Shown piece after piece: positions 33,328 through 42,913 of a stretch of DNA of 64,000 bases. The stretch lies in NCBI GenBank assembly GCA_041392305.1, contig JAWKMJ010000004.1, positions 1 through 64,000 on the forward strand. Direction: 5' to 3'. The stretch's first letter is position 1, and each line of letters opens with the position of its first letter. Under the pieces are notes generated by a model, which was not told the DNA's origin, ran no database searches, and saw nothing but the letters and a program-made list of their open reading frames with translations. Source of the stretch: JAGQYP01 sp041392305 (GTDB taxonomy: Bacteria; Bacteroidota; Bacteroidia; Flavobacteriales_D; Crocinitomicaceae). The position numbers and the translations under genes are program-made.

Positions 33328-33591
33328 TCACTCAATTCTCTTTTTTGTTTTATTTCGAACACATTTTTTAACTGCAGACTTGAATTCTGCTTCAGCTTCT
33401 TTGTTTTCTGCGCCATATTCACTCTTAATTTTTTCTATAATATGCATGCAGTTCTTATCGTCAAGATTATTTTCCATCAAGCATTCACAAAATTCAGCGC
33501 CATATAAGGTTGGAGATTTGGTTTTTTTCTCTGACTCCCCACAAGCAAAAAAACTATGCGCTATTGCAATAAAAAATAAGGTTCGAAGCAT
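33328..33591 (-). CDS. Small lipoprotein
   Basis: An 87-residue lipoprotein whose signal peptide ends in H-S-F-F-A-C (acylated Cys16), with Cys at C-E-C-L, D-K-N-C-M and V-K-K-C-V that could form disulfides in the periplasm. The ATG at 33591 starts the signal peptide; the longer frame to 33609 begins before it. A perfect TATATTTG box (33614-33607, minus strand) lies 15 bases upstream. The fold is unknown. Confidence 0.7.
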   Translation of the reverse strand: MLRTLFFIAIAHSFFACGESEKKTKSPTLYGAEFCECLMENNLDDKNCMHIIEKIKSEYGAENKEAEAEFKSAVKKCVRNKTKKRIE

Positions 33592-33606
33592 AAATTCAAT
33601 TTTTGA

Positions 33607-33614
33607 CAAATATA
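33607..33614 (-). promoter_or_regulatory. Promoter box next to a terminator T-tract
   Basis: TATATTTG on the minus strand, 15 bases before the ATG at 33591. It lies only a few bases downstream of the T-run that ends the previous transcript (33618-33644). Confidence 0.55.
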
Positions 33615-33617
33615 AAA

Positions 33618-33644
33618 TAAAAAAGGGGCTGTCGTTTCAGCCCC
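33618..33644 (-). terminator. Rho-independent terminator of the SBBP-repeat T9SS gene
   Basis: On the minus strand, GGGGCTG-AAACGA-CAGCCCC is followed by TTTTTT. A perfect 7-bp GC-rich stem, 56 bases after the stop codon at 33700. Confidence 0.9.
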
Positions 33645-33699
33645 AATTCTAAGTTTTTTTTTATTTCAGTCTTCTTAAAGAAAAACTGCCTGAATGAAT

Positions 33700-36222
33700 T
33701 TATTCCTTTATAATTCGCTTGGAGGCTATTCCATCTGTTGAAATGATTTGAACTAAATATATTCCTCTAGGAAGATCAGCAAAATGAATTTTGTAATTGC
33801 CTACTATTTGCTGGTCCAATCTCTTGTCAAAAACAATATTTCCGTTTGGGCTAACAACCCGAATCGCAGAAATTTCTTTAGTGGATTCAAAATTTAAGAA
33901 CAGTTCATTTTGAACAGGATTTGGAAAAGCAGTGATTTGGTCTCCCAACTCAAATTCTGAAATACTTAACGTATCAATCAAAACGGAGTCTGAAAGAATT
34001 TGACATCCATTGTTATCAGTATAAAGAATCCAGTAATAACCATTTCCATTTGGTCCATAATCACCTGGAGTAACTGTAAATCCAGTCTCTCCCGCTAAAT
34101 CTACTCCATTTAAAATCCACTGGTTTCCAACCGTATAGCTAGACAATAAATCGCTTCCAACAACTGTAATATTGGGAGGAGTAGGTAGTGCATGCACAAT
34201 GACATCCACATAACCAGTATCTGAACAGCCATTATTATCAGTACCAATTACAGTGTAAGTAATATTTGAACTAGGCCAAACCAATGGTGAGGTTACTGTG
34301 GAGTCCGACATCGAAGGATCATCCATCCAAACAAAGGAAATTCCTCCAGTTGGCATTAGTTGGATAGTGTCTCCATTACAAAGCGATGTATCAATACCTC
34401 CCGAAATCGAAGGAAGGGTGTATGCAGTCACTGTAACTTGAGTTGAATTGTTGCATCCCATAGAATCTACAACCGTTACAGAATAGTTCCCCGAAGTGTA
34501 AACCATAGTTGAGATAGAGTCGGAACCTGTATTCCAAGTGTAACTCGAAGTGGGGTCAGTGTAAAGTAAAACAGAATCTCCTAAACAAAAATCCAATGGA
34601 GTATCGTTATAGATTACTGGACCAGGTAGTGGGTTAATGGTCACTACGATTGTATCGTAATCAATACAACCAGAGCCACTCTCAGAACTCACAATATAAG
34701 TTGTCGTAGAGTCAGGCGATGCAATTGGATTCGCACAGTTTGTGCAAGAGAAATTGGCGCCTGTAATTGGATTTCCCTGGAAAACTGACCACATAAAATT
34801 ACTACCTCCGGATGCATTTAATTGAACAGCGTCTCCAAAGCAAATTGCTGTATCTACCCCAGCATCCGTTGTCAACTGACAATATTTGATGGTTCTATAA
34901 TCAAAATTTGTAGCAGCAGCTTTTGATTTTCCAGTAATGTAAATGTTTTGTCCAGCATCTACCCACATGTCAATCGCATTGTCTGCGCCACTAGCAGGAC
35001 CATTAAAACGAGTCTCCCATAACTTGTTTCCAAGAGAATCAAACTTCAATGTAAGATAATCATTATTACTTGCGGACAAATAACTTGTTCCAGAAGCATA
35101 AACGTCACCCATATCCGAAAGAATCAACTTTGCTCCGACATCATATCCTGTAGCTGGAGAGGCGTATCGGTATACCCATTTTTGAATACCATTGGCATCA
35201 TAAGCGATGGTAACAAAATCTTGAGCAGTTCCATTACCAAGAGATTGACCAGTTATATAAACAAAACCATTGTTGTCGTCCGATATGACTGAGTTTGCAA
35301 TATCTGTATCATCACCTGTTCCATTATAGAGTGCGTCCCAAATTTGAACTCCGTTTGTTCCATTTATTTTAAGCGTGTAATAATCTTGTTTAGATGCAAT
35401 GTCTGAAGTATAGGATCCTCCAGTAACATAAATATTACCTGAACCATCAACAAATATGGATTCAGGTTGATCAGAGTTTCCATCTGCATCGTAAGTTTGT
35501 GTCCAAGTTGGATTTCCCGTACTTGTGTACAAATATTTTAATACCGCAACATCTTGAAAATTGGAATTGGATTCAACTTCTGCTAAAACATAGACATTTC
35601 CTTGAGGATCCGTAATTACCCTACGACCAAAGTGGATTCCTGTTAACCCATTATTATAGGTGTCGTTCCAAACCAAGGTCCCTGAAGAATTATACTTTAA
35701 TAGTACCACGTCATTATCACCTGCTCCTGATTCTAAAGTCCCAACGTGATAGATGTTTCCTAAAGTATCTGTTGCAATTCCTCCGGATTGATCGTAATTT
35801 GATGTGCCGGTATATTCCTGACTCCACAATTCATTTCCGTTAGTAGGATCATATTTTATAGTAACCATGTCATAATCTGAAGCACCAGATGTATTGGAAT
35901 GTCCTGAAACATAAATAAAACCATTTTTGTCAATCGCAATTCCAGTCGCTTCATCCACTGAACTGTTTAGTCCATCATAAGTGGCAACCCAAACTTGACC
36001 TCCATTTTGATCATATTTAATGGTCACCATATCGAAATCGGTTCCATTCAATGAGGTTCCTGTTACGTAGGAATTTCCAGAATTGTCAACGACTATTCCT
36101 ACCGATTGATCAATCATGTTGGCATTATCAAAGCTGTTTTGCCATTGGATATTAATCTGTCCAAAACTGATGGAGTAACTGCAAACACTAATAAAAACGT
36201 ATAATAACCTAGTTCTAAGCAT
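33700..36222 (-). CDS. SBBP-repeat and Ig-like surface protein with T9SS sorting domain
   Basis: An 840-residue secreted protein. After a signal peptide (about 1-21), residues about 25-430 are SBBP beta-propeller repeats (recurring D-x-x-G-N-x-Y-V-T-G and D-x-V-x-x-K-Y). Ig-like/PKD-type modules follow (about 435-755), each with D-T-x-I-C/L-C and Y-T-V sequences. The last 80 or so residues (about 760-840; A-F-P-N-P-V-Q-N-E-L-F-L-N) are a type A T9SS sorting domain. It is probably displayed on the cell surface. The ATG at 36222 heads the signal peptide; the open frame extends to 36246. A TAATTTTG box (36267-36260) lies about 37 bases upstream. Confidence 0.92.
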   Translation of the reverse strand: MLRTRLLYVFISVCSYSISFGQINIQWQNSFDNANMIDQSVGIVVDNSGNSYVTGTSLNGTDFDMVTIKYDQNGGQVWVATYDGLNSSVDEATGIAIDKNGFIYVSGHSNTSGASDYDMVTIKYDPTNGNELWSQEYTGTSNYDQSGGIATDTLGNIYHVGTLESGAGDNDVVLLKYNSSGTLVWNDTYNNGLTGIHFGRRVITDPQGNVYVLAEVESNSNFQDVAVLKYLYTSTGNPTWTQTYDADGNSDQPESIFVDGSGNIYVTGGSYTSDIASKQDYYTLKINGTNGVQIWDALYNGTGDDTDIANSVISDDNNGFVYITGQSLGNGTAQDFVTIAYDANGIQKWVYRYASPATGYDVGAKLILSDMGDVYASGTSYLSASNNDYLTLKFDSLGNKLWETRFNGPASGADNAIDMWVDAGQNIYITGKSKAAATNFDYRTIKYCQLTTDAGVDTAICFGDAVQLNASGGSNFMWSVFQGNPITGANFSCTNCANPIASPDSTTTYIVSSESGSGCIDYDTIVVTINPLPGPVIYNDTPLDFCLGDSVLLYTDPTSSYTWNTGSDSISTMVYTSGNYSVTVVDSMGCNNSTQVTVTAYTLPSISGGIDTSLCNGDTIQLMPTGGISFVWMDDPSMSDSTVTSPLVWPSSNITYTVIGTDNNGCSDTGYVDVIVHALPTPPNITVVGSDLLSSYTVGNQWILNGVDLAGETGFTVTPGDYGPNGNGYYWILYTDNNGCQILSDSVLIDTLSISEFELGDQITAFPNPVQNELFLNFESTKEISAIRVVSPNGNIVFDKRLDQQIVGNYKIHFADLPRGIYLVQIISTDGIASKRIIKE

Positions 36223-36372
36223 AGAGAGTATTGGATTTACATTCAATAGATTCAGACGACAAAATTAGTCAAAAGGTTAATAAAAAATAATTTTTTTTCA
36301 GATAAAGTCGAAAAATCGTTCTATGAATTCAACCTTTTCAGCGATTAATGCGTTTTTAAAAAAAAGAATTCT

Positions 36373-36380
36373 TAATTTTG
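36373..36380 (+). promoter_or_regulatory. Promoter box of the PKD giant/PorP/OmpA cluster
   Basis: TAATTTTG, a perfect TAnnTTTG box, 20 bases before the ATG at 36401. It faces away from the TAATTTTG box of the divergent SBBP gene about 110 bases away. Confidence 0.5.
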
Positions 36381-36400
36381 CAACGCAAATCTAAAACTCT

Positions 36401-39400
36401 ATGAAACTCAAAATATCGTTAGCGCTATTATCAATGCTGTTTGTATTGAATTCATTTGCAACCCATATTGTGGGTGGAAATTTAACTTATGAGCATCTTG
36501 GAGGGTCTTCCTTTCGGGTGACTTTACGATTGTATAAAGATTGTAGGGCATCTTATTTTGATCCGGGTTCTGGAACATGGATTACGCCAGTTGACTTTGA
36601 TCCTACAGCTCGAATAGAAGTTAGGTTAGGTGATGGTACATTACCGGCTTGTGCTAATAATACCTTGGATTTTATTATGCCTAGAATTGGTAGGGACACT
36701 TTGAATCCTCCTATTGATACTTGTGCGTTCGATCCGGGTATTTGTGTGGAAGAAGCTCTGTATTCATCAGTGGTTTCTCTGCCTCCAAGATCAGAAGGAT
36801 ATCATCTTTTTTATAGAACGAATGCTAGGAACTTTACCTTGGATAATGTCGTTGCAACCGCAAACCAAGCAGGTGAGACATTTAATACTTATATTCCTAA
36901 TACGGCACTTCTTTTAACAAACTCGAGTCCGGTCTTTGCCAACTTTCCTCCTGTGTTTGTTTGTGCGGCCACAGATTTGAATTTCGATAATTCGGCCACA
37001 GATGCCGATGGGGATTCTTTGGTGTATAGTTTGTATCACCCTTATGATGGTCTGCCATGGGGGTCTGGTGGACATTGTAATGTTTCTGTTTTTCCTACAA
37101 TTGTAAACAATGGGAATGCACCTTACAACATAACCTACCCGACGGTGTCCTATTATGCGGGTTACACAGTTAATAATCCTTTAAATGGAGCTGCTTTTCC
37201 AAATGATACGCTTTGGTTGGAGCCTAACGGAACACTTCATGGTATTCCAAGAATTGTTGGTCAGTACGTTGTAGGGGTGAAAGTTGAAGAATTCAGAGAC
37301 GGAGTTAAAATAGGAGAAATTGTGAGAGACTTCCAATTTAATGTGGTAGTTTGTCCCCCACCACAAAATGCTGCCATTGCGCCAGTTGTTGGCTGTGGCG
37401 GAACAGCTGTTCAGTTTACTAATGAATCTGGGGCTGGAGCCAATGGTTTTTGGTGGGACTTTGGTACGGGGAACCCAGCAGATACTTCCACTCTTACCAA
37501 CCCTACTTTTACTTACCCTGCTTTTGGTAATTATCCAGTTACTTTGATTGCTCAAAAAGGAACGAACTGCGCAGATACAGCTTATTATACTGTGCCTGTT
37601 TCGGATGTGACAGCTGAATTCAATTATAATGATTCTGCTTGTGTTGTAGACATCTTTAATTTTCAAGATGCTTCCTCGGTTGCGTTTAATGCAACTTTAG
37701 CGAATTGGACCTACCAGTTTGGTGACGGAGGAACTGCAATCATTCCTGATCCTTCTCATACTTATATGGCTGGTGGAGATTTCACTGTGACTTTAATTGT
37801 TGAGAGTAGTGTGGGTTGTAAAGATACGGTGACGCATGATATCTATGCACAGCCATTACCAACAGTAAGTGTTGGACCGGATACGAATGCGTGTTTTAAT
37901 AATCCTGTCATCAACTTGAGTGGGATTGTAAGTAATGCATCTGGTGGGATTTGGGTAGGTTCTGGAGGTACATTTACCCCCGGAAATAACTTTTTGAATG
38001 TTCAATACGATCCGGATACTAGTGAAACAAATGCGGGTTCATCACAATTAATTTTAACAACCCAAGGCAACGGTTTTTGTCCGGCACAAGTAGATACTTT
38101 AAATATTGTGTATGTGCCCGGTCCTTTTGTTGATGCAGGATCAAATCAGTCTGTGTGTCAGGATACCGCTTTTGTACCTATTGTAAGTTCTATTCAGTAT
38201 GCAGGAGGGGTTCAATGGTCAACTGCCGGGGATGGTAGTTTTGATGATGAGTTTGCAGACTCAACGGTTTATTATCCGGGAACTGCGGATACAACTGCGG
38301 GTAGTGTTTGGATTTATGCAACTACTACGAATAATGGAAATTGTATCGCAAGTGTCGATTCTATGCAGATTAATTTCTTTTTACCACCTACCGTAGAAAT
38401 CTTATCTGTTGATTCCATTTGTACGGGATATGCGATTAACCTGGATGGCCAATCTTCAACTGGAAGTGGGGTTTGGTTAACCTCCGGAGACGGAATATTC
38501 AATCCATCAGATACTGGAAATGTAGTAAGTTACGCTCCAGGTACCAATGATGAAACGAATGGAACGGTGTCACTTTATTTTAGTTCTATTAATAATGGCG
38601 GATGTTTGGTGCAAAGAGATACTGTAACTGTTGTCATTTTAGCTTCTCCAAATGCAAGTTTTACTTCGACCGAAGTATGTCAAGAATTTGCAACAGATTT
38701 TACGAATACGTCTACTTCTCAAGATCCAATTGCATTTTACGATTGGACATTTGAGCCTGGTCAAACTTCTACTGCTATGAATCCTTCTTATATTTTCTCT
38801 GATGGAGGTGTTTGGCCGGTAGAGTTAATCGTGACTTCGCAGAATGGCTGTAAAGACACGGTTGTAGATTCTGTGATTGTACAATATTTACCTGATGTTG
38901 ATTTTGGTCCATCCACACCTTGTTTTAATGGGGGAACGCAATATTTAGATTCAACTGTCCAATTGAATGGAGTCGTTAATTCATGGTTATGGGATTTTGG
39001 AGATGGTTTTACATCAACAGATGAAAATCCTTTACATCAATACAGTACCCCAGGTAATTATAATGTGACCTTGATTATTATTTCTGATTTTGGTTGTACA
39101 GATACCATTACAAAGAATTATGACATTTATCCAGGTCCGAACGCCGCATTTACTGTGAATCCTGCATCGGCAGGCATCCAAACCGATATTACCTTTACTG
39201 ATGTAAGCCAAACAGACTTCCCGATTGTGGATTGGTATTGGGACTACAATGACGGGAATTCGTCTACAGATTCTGCTATTTCCATTCATCAGTTTGCAGA
39301 AGGTTGGAATTACCAAGTAATGATGGTTGTTACGGATCAAAATGGATGTATTGATACAGCTTATAACAGTGTTATCATTTTCGTTCCTCCAGTTGTACCT

Positions 39401-39655
39401 TCTGGATTTTCTCCAAATGGTGATGGAAATAACGATAGACTTTATGTTTATGGTGGTCCGTACAAAGAATTTGAATTCGTGGTTTACAATAATTGGGGTG
39501 AAAGAATCTATCAATCCAACAATATTCAGGATGGTTGGGATGGAACTTTCAAAGGAGTTGAACAACCTCTAGGAGTTTATGTCTGGACGGCACGTGTAGT
39601 GGCACATGACGATCAGGAATTTACTCTTAAAGGAGATGTTACATTAATCAGATAA
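36401..39655 (+). CDS. Giant PKD-repeat surface protein with type B T9SS sorting domain
   Basis: A 1084-residue secreted protein. The signal peptide (1-20) is followed by an N-terminal region (about 21-310: T-H-I-V-G-G-N-L-T-Y-E) of a type often seen at the start of Bacteroidota PKD proteins, then several PKD domains (W-W-D-F-G-T-G, Y-Q-F-G-D-G-G, W-L-W-D-F-G-D-G-F, W-Y-W-D-Y-N-D-G), and a C-terminal type B (gliding-motility-associated) T9SS domain (about 1000-1084: S-G-F-S-P-N-G-D-G-N-N-D, N-N-W-G-E-R-I, W-D-G-T). It is the SprB-type cargo or adhesin of the cluster; the PorP/SprF-like and OmpA proteins encoded next are its usual partners in export and anchoring. Confidence 0.93.
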   Translation: MKLKISLALLSMLFVLNSFATHIVGGNLTYEHLGGSSFRVTLRLYKDCRASYFDPGSGTWITPVDFDPTARIEVRLGDGTLPACANNTLDFIMPRIGRDTLNPPIDTCAFDPGICVEEALYSSVVSLPPRSEGYHLFYRTNARNFTLDNVVATANQAGETFNTYIPNTALLLTNSSPVFANFPPVFVCAATDLNFDNSATDADGDSLVYSLYHPYDGLPWGSGGHCNVSVFPTIVNNGNAPYNITYPTVSYYAGYTVNNPLNGAAFPNDTLWLEPNGTLHGIPRIVGQYVVGVKVEEFRDGVKIGEIVRDFQFNVVVCPPPQNAAIAPVVGCGGTAVQFTNESGAGANGFWWDFGTGNPADTSTLTNPTFTYPAFGNYPVTLIAQKGTNCADTAYYTVPVSDVTAEFNYNDSACVVDIFNFQDASSVAFNATLANWTYQFGDGGTAIIPDPSHTYMAGGDFTVTLIVESSVGCKDTVTHDIYAQPLPTVSVGPDTNACFNNPVINLSGIVSNASGGIWVGSGGTFTPGNNFLNVQYDPDTSETNAGSSQLILTTQGNGFCPAQVDTLNIVYVPGPFVDAGSNQSVCQDTAFVPIVSSIQYAGGVQWSTAGDGSFDDEFADSTVYYPGTADTTAGSVWIYATTTNNGNCIASVDSMQINFFLPPTVEILSVDSICTGYAINLDGQSSTGSGVWLTSGDGIFNPSDTGNVVSYAPGTNDETNGTVSLYFSSINNGGCLVQRDTVTVVILASPNASFTSTEVCQEFATDFTNTSTSQDPIAFYDWTFEPGQTSTAMNPSYIFSDGGVWPVELIVTSQNGCKDTVVDSVIVQYLPDVDFGPSTPCFNGGTQYLDSTVQLNGVVNSWLWDFGDGFTSTDENPLHQYSTPGNYNVTLIIISDFGCTDTITKNYDIYPGPNAAFTVNPASAGIQTDITFTDVSQTDFPIVDWYWDYNDGNSSTDSAISIHQFAEGWNYQVMMVVTDQNGCIDTAYNSVIIFVPPVVPSGFSPNGDGNNDRLYVYGGPYKEFEFVVYNNWGERIYQSNNIQDGWDGTFKGVEQPLGVYVWTARVVAHDDQEFTLKGDVTLIR

Positions 39656-39665
39656 TTTACTCGTA

Positions 39666-40670
39666 ATGCATAAAAAGTTACTTTACATTTTTGCATGCAG
39701 CATGCTACTACTTGTGGGAAAGGTTCGAGCACAGGATTTTCACCTTTCTCAGTTTGACGCTGCACCATTGAATTTAAATCCTTCACTTACGGGTTTGTTC
39801 AATGGAAATTACAGAATCCACGGTCATTATCGAACACAATGGCAGGCAATTGTAAATAAACCTTTTCAAACAGGTTATATCAGTTTTGATATGCCGATCA
39901 AGAAGGGATTTTCTTTTGGTGCCTCCATTGCCAATTACAACGCTGGTACGGGGTCTTATAATGAATTTCAATTGATGTTGTTCGGAGCCTACAAGGTAGC
40001 TTTGGATAAGAAAAAACATCACAATATTTCTGTTGGATTACAAGCTGGATTTTTTACAAAAAGTATCAATTTTGGAAATCTGACTTTTGGACAACAATAC
40101 ATCGCCAATGCAAATGGTGGAATGTTCGATCCGGGAATTCCAACTGGGGAAACTTTTGATAATAATTTTGCCATCAACTTTGATTGCGGATTAGGATTTA
40201 CCTATTATTATTCAAACATGGCTTCTAGAATTAATCCTTTCGTGGGAGTTTCGGTTTACCACTTGAATGTCCCGAAAGAGACGTTTTATGGTGATAATAA
40301 TAAGTTGCCATTGAGATATGTTGCCAATGCAGGAGTTCGAATTGGAATTACAGAGACATTCTCCTTGATGCCGAAAATCATGTATGAACATCAAAAGAAG
40401 GCGAATGAAATTTTGGCCAGTATTATGTGTCAATTCTATCTTAAAAATGCTGATTTAATTTTACAAGCTGGACCAACATTTCGGTCGAAAGATGCTTTTG
40501 CAATTGACTTAGGAGCAAAATGGAGAGGATTGGAGTTTAGACTTAGTTATGATGTTAACTTCAGTTCATTAAATGTATCAACTTCAGGAAGAGGTGGTAC
40601 TGAAATCTCTCTTACCTATATATTTAAGAAACTAAACCCGAATCCTATTCCAAGTTGTCCAAGATTATGA
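39666..40670 (+). CDS. PorP/SprF-family type IX secretion outer-membrane protein
   Basis: A 334-residue outer-membrane barrel protein with a signal peptide (about 1-22) and the diagnostic start Q-D-F-H-L-S-Q-F-D-A-A-P-L-N-L-N-P-S-L-T-G (about 23-43), then Y-R-I-H-G-H-Y-R-T-Q-W. PorP/SprF proteins are needed for secretion or surface attachment of type B T9SS cargo such as SprB. It is encoded 10 bases after the PKD giant and overlaps the OmpA gene by 4 bases. Confidence 0.95.
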   Translation: MHKKLLYIFACSMLLLVGKVRAQDFHLSQFDAAPLNLNPSLTGLFNGNYRIHGHYRTQWQAIVNKPFQTGYISFDMPIKKGFSFGASIANYNAGTGSYNEFQLMLFGAYKVALDKKKHHNISVGLQAGFFTKSINFGNLTFGQQYIANANGGMFDPGIPTGETFDNNFAINFDCGLGFTYYYSNMASRINPFVGVSVYHLNVPKETFYGDNNKLPLRYVANAGVRIGITETFSLMPKIMYEHQKKANEILASIMCQFYLKNADLILQAGPTFRSKDAFAIDLGAKWRGLEFRLSYDVNFSSLNVSTSGRGGTEISLTYIFKKLNPNPIPSCPRL

Positions 40671-42880
40671 GAAAATTGTTTATAATACTATCTGCAGTTT
40701 TTGTTGCTGCGGCATCTTTTGGTCAAAATGATAAAAAGATGTTTGAGCTAGGGGATGAGGCAATGAAAAATGGTCACTACACTTCTGCTGTTTATTATTA
40801 TTCATTAGTGATAAATAAACTGGCCGGTGGAGACAATACGGATTATATGCCTTTTGAAACCGTAGCCTATTACAAAAAACCTGAAAAACAAGAGGATGGT
40901 TCGATTAAGCCGCCTTCAGATCCTGGGAAAAAGGAGATTTTAGCGATCAATAAATTGGCAGATGCTTACAGAGAGGCGAAAGATTATAAGAACGCTGTCG
41001 TCTGGTATAAATCAGCGATGGAACATCGACTGGATGAATTTCCATACGTACAATACTTCTATGGAGTATCTCTGATGAAAAGTGATCAGTTTGAAGAAGC
41101 GATTAAAGAATTTGAGGGTGTTAAGTCGGAATTGAATAATCCCGATCACCCTATTCAACAAAAAGCAGAAAATAGAATTATCTCTTGTGAATTTGCCCTG
41201 AATCCTAATAATACTGATGAAGGAATTGAAGTAAATGAAATGGACAGTATCGTAAATGCTGGATCAGCATCCTTCGGTTTTAAAAGGTTACAGGATGATA
41301 TTTTTGTTTTTTCAAGTGCAAGAAAGAATCCTGTGGACTCTGTGGATATGATCATGGAAGAAATGGATGATTTTGATAGAGATTTCCAAAAAGCTCTGGG
41401 AGGTGAGAATAAGAAGAAAAAACAAGAAGAATACAATCCTATTTTAGATCCACTTTACATGCTGGACATCTATAAAATGAGGGAGTTATCGGCAGGTGAG
41501 TTTGAGGAACCTGAAAAAGCTAAAAATAATTTGAGTATGCCTTTTATTCACGAAGCAGATTTAACGATCTCTAAGGATGGAAAGACAGCTTATTTTACTA
41601 GAATGGATCCTTTGGATCACAGAAATACAAAGATTTATGTAAGTCGAAACTTTAATGGGAAATGGATGCGACCACTTGCATTGGATTCAAATGTTAATAA
41701 GGAAGGTTCACGTTCAATGAATCCCACACTCTCCGTGGATGGTAAAACCCTTTATTTTGCTTCAGATAGACCTGGAGGAGAAGGCGGTATGGATATTTGG
41801 ATGACAACCATTAATGAAGATGGGGTTACTACAGCACCTCAGAATCTTGGTACGAACATCAATACTATTGAAGACGAAATATCACCTTTCTATGATGGTA
41901 GATCAAAGAATATGTATTTTGCCTCTGAAGGTCATATTGGTTTTGGTGGGTTTGATATTTATGTTGCCACTTGGAATCCGGATACGGATTGGTTCAAGAA
42001 AGCTAAGAACATGAGTGCTCCAATTAACTCATCTAAAGATGATGCTTATTATTTCTTAGATGAAAAAACTGGTATTGCTTATTTATCTTCAGACAGAAAT
42101 AGTTGTAAAGAATGCGATGAAAATAAAGATTCGGTTCAAATTAGTGGAAACTGTTTCAAGATTTACGATGTATCCATGCCTGATATTGAATTTGCCTTAG
42201 AAGGAGTGGTGTATGATGAGGAAACTTTGGATCCAATTCCAAATCCTGTAATTACCATTAAGGATATCCGAGGGAATAGGAAAGATGTGATTATCCGAGG
42301 TGATGAAAATGGATATTACAATTACAAACTGGAAGCAAATTGGGAGATTTATATCAGAGCTCAGGATGAACCAATGGATTATTTCGCTAAAGCAGATTAT
42401 GCTTATACTCTCGGTTTAACAGAGTCTACAACGATAGAAAAGGATTTTTATCTATTGAAAGTGCCTGCTGGAGAGATTGCCATTGAAGGAATCGAATATG
42501 ATTTCGACTCAGCTAATTTGAGACCAAAATCCAAAGAGGTTTTAGATCAATTGTACAAGGATTGGATTGAACCGAACCCTTCGTTTACAATCGAGATTAG
42601 GTCGCATACCGATTTTAGAGGTTCAGATACATATAATATGACGCTTTCCCAAGCTCGTGCGCAATCGGTGGTAGATTACCTTACTGAAACATACGGGGTG
42701 TCCAAAGAAAGATTATTGGCAAAAGGATATGGTGAAACGGAACCAACAACTGTTGAGTTGCCAAATGGAGAGCAAGTTGTTTTAACTGAAGAGTACATTA
42801 AAACAAAGCTTCAAACTTATAACGAGAGAGAAGAAGCTCACCAAAGAAACAGAAGAACAGCTTTTAAAGTTATTAGATAA
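40667..42880 (+). CDS. OmpA-family protein with TPR and PD40 propeller, in PorP cluster
   Basis: A 737-residue exported protein: signal peptide (1-19), TPR-like helices (about 25-170), PD40 beta-propeller (about 295-480; L-Y-F-A-S-D-R-P-G-G-E-G-G-M-D-I-W), a carboxypeptidase-regulatory-like domain (about 510-585) and a C-terminal OmpA domain (about 605-737; Y-D-F-D-S-A-N-L-R-P, R-S-H-T-D-F-R-G). It is the peptidoglycan link of the PKD-PorP-OmpA trio. The ATG at 40667 overlaps the PorP stop codon (ATGA). It is a paralogue of the protein at 28327. Confidence 0.93.
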   Translation: MRKLFIILSAVFVAAASFGQNDKKMFELGDEAMKNGHYTSAVYYYSLVINKLAGGDNTDYMPFETVAYYKKPEKQEDGSIKPPSDPGKKEILAINKLADAYREAKDYKNAVVWYKSAMEHRLDEFPYVQYFYGVSLMKSDQFEEAIKEFEGVKSELNNPDHPIQQKAENRIISCEFALNPNNTDEGIEVNEMDSIVNAGSASFGFKRLQDDIFVFSSARKNPVDSVDMIMEEMDDFDRDFQKALGGENKKKKQEEYNPILDPLYMLDIYKMRELSAGEFEEPEKAKNNLSMPFIHEADLTISKDGKTAYFTRMDPLDHRNTKIYVSRNFNGKWMRPLALDSNVNKEGSRSMNPTLSVDGKTLYFASDRPGGEGGMDIWMTTINEDGVTTAPQNLGTNINTIEDEISPFYDGRSKNMYFASEGHIGFGGFDIYVATWNPDTDWFKKAKNMSAPINSSKDDAYYFLDEKTGIAYLSSDRNSCKECDENKDSVQISGNCFKIYDVSMPDIEFALEGVVYDEETLDPIPNPVITIKDIRGNRKDVIIRGDENGYYNYKLEANWEIYIRAQDEPMDYFAKADYAYTLGLTESTTIEKDFYLLKVPAGEIAIEGIEYDFDSANLRPKSKEVLDQLYKDWIEPNPSFTIEIRSHTDFRGSDTYNMTLSQARAQSVVDYLTETYGVSKERLLAKGYGETEPTTVELPNGEQVVLTEEYIKTKLQTYNEREEAHQRNRRTAFKVIR

Positions 42881-42881
42881 A

Positions 42882-42913
42882 AAAAAGGAAGGTGAAGCAA
42901 TTACATCTTCACC
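42882..42913 (-). terminator. Terminator at the end of the dioxygenase gene
   Basis: On the minus strand, GGTGAAG-ATGTAATTG-CTTCACC is followed by TTCC and a run of eight T residues. The first arm includes the final codons of the dioxygenase gene (stop in the loop). It may also serve the converging OmpA gene. Confidence 0.75.

Noticed and set aside
37181..37666. Long minus-strand frame inside the PKD giant gene
   Set aside because: Antisense shadow of a conserved, well supported coding sequence; composition and content show no protein family.
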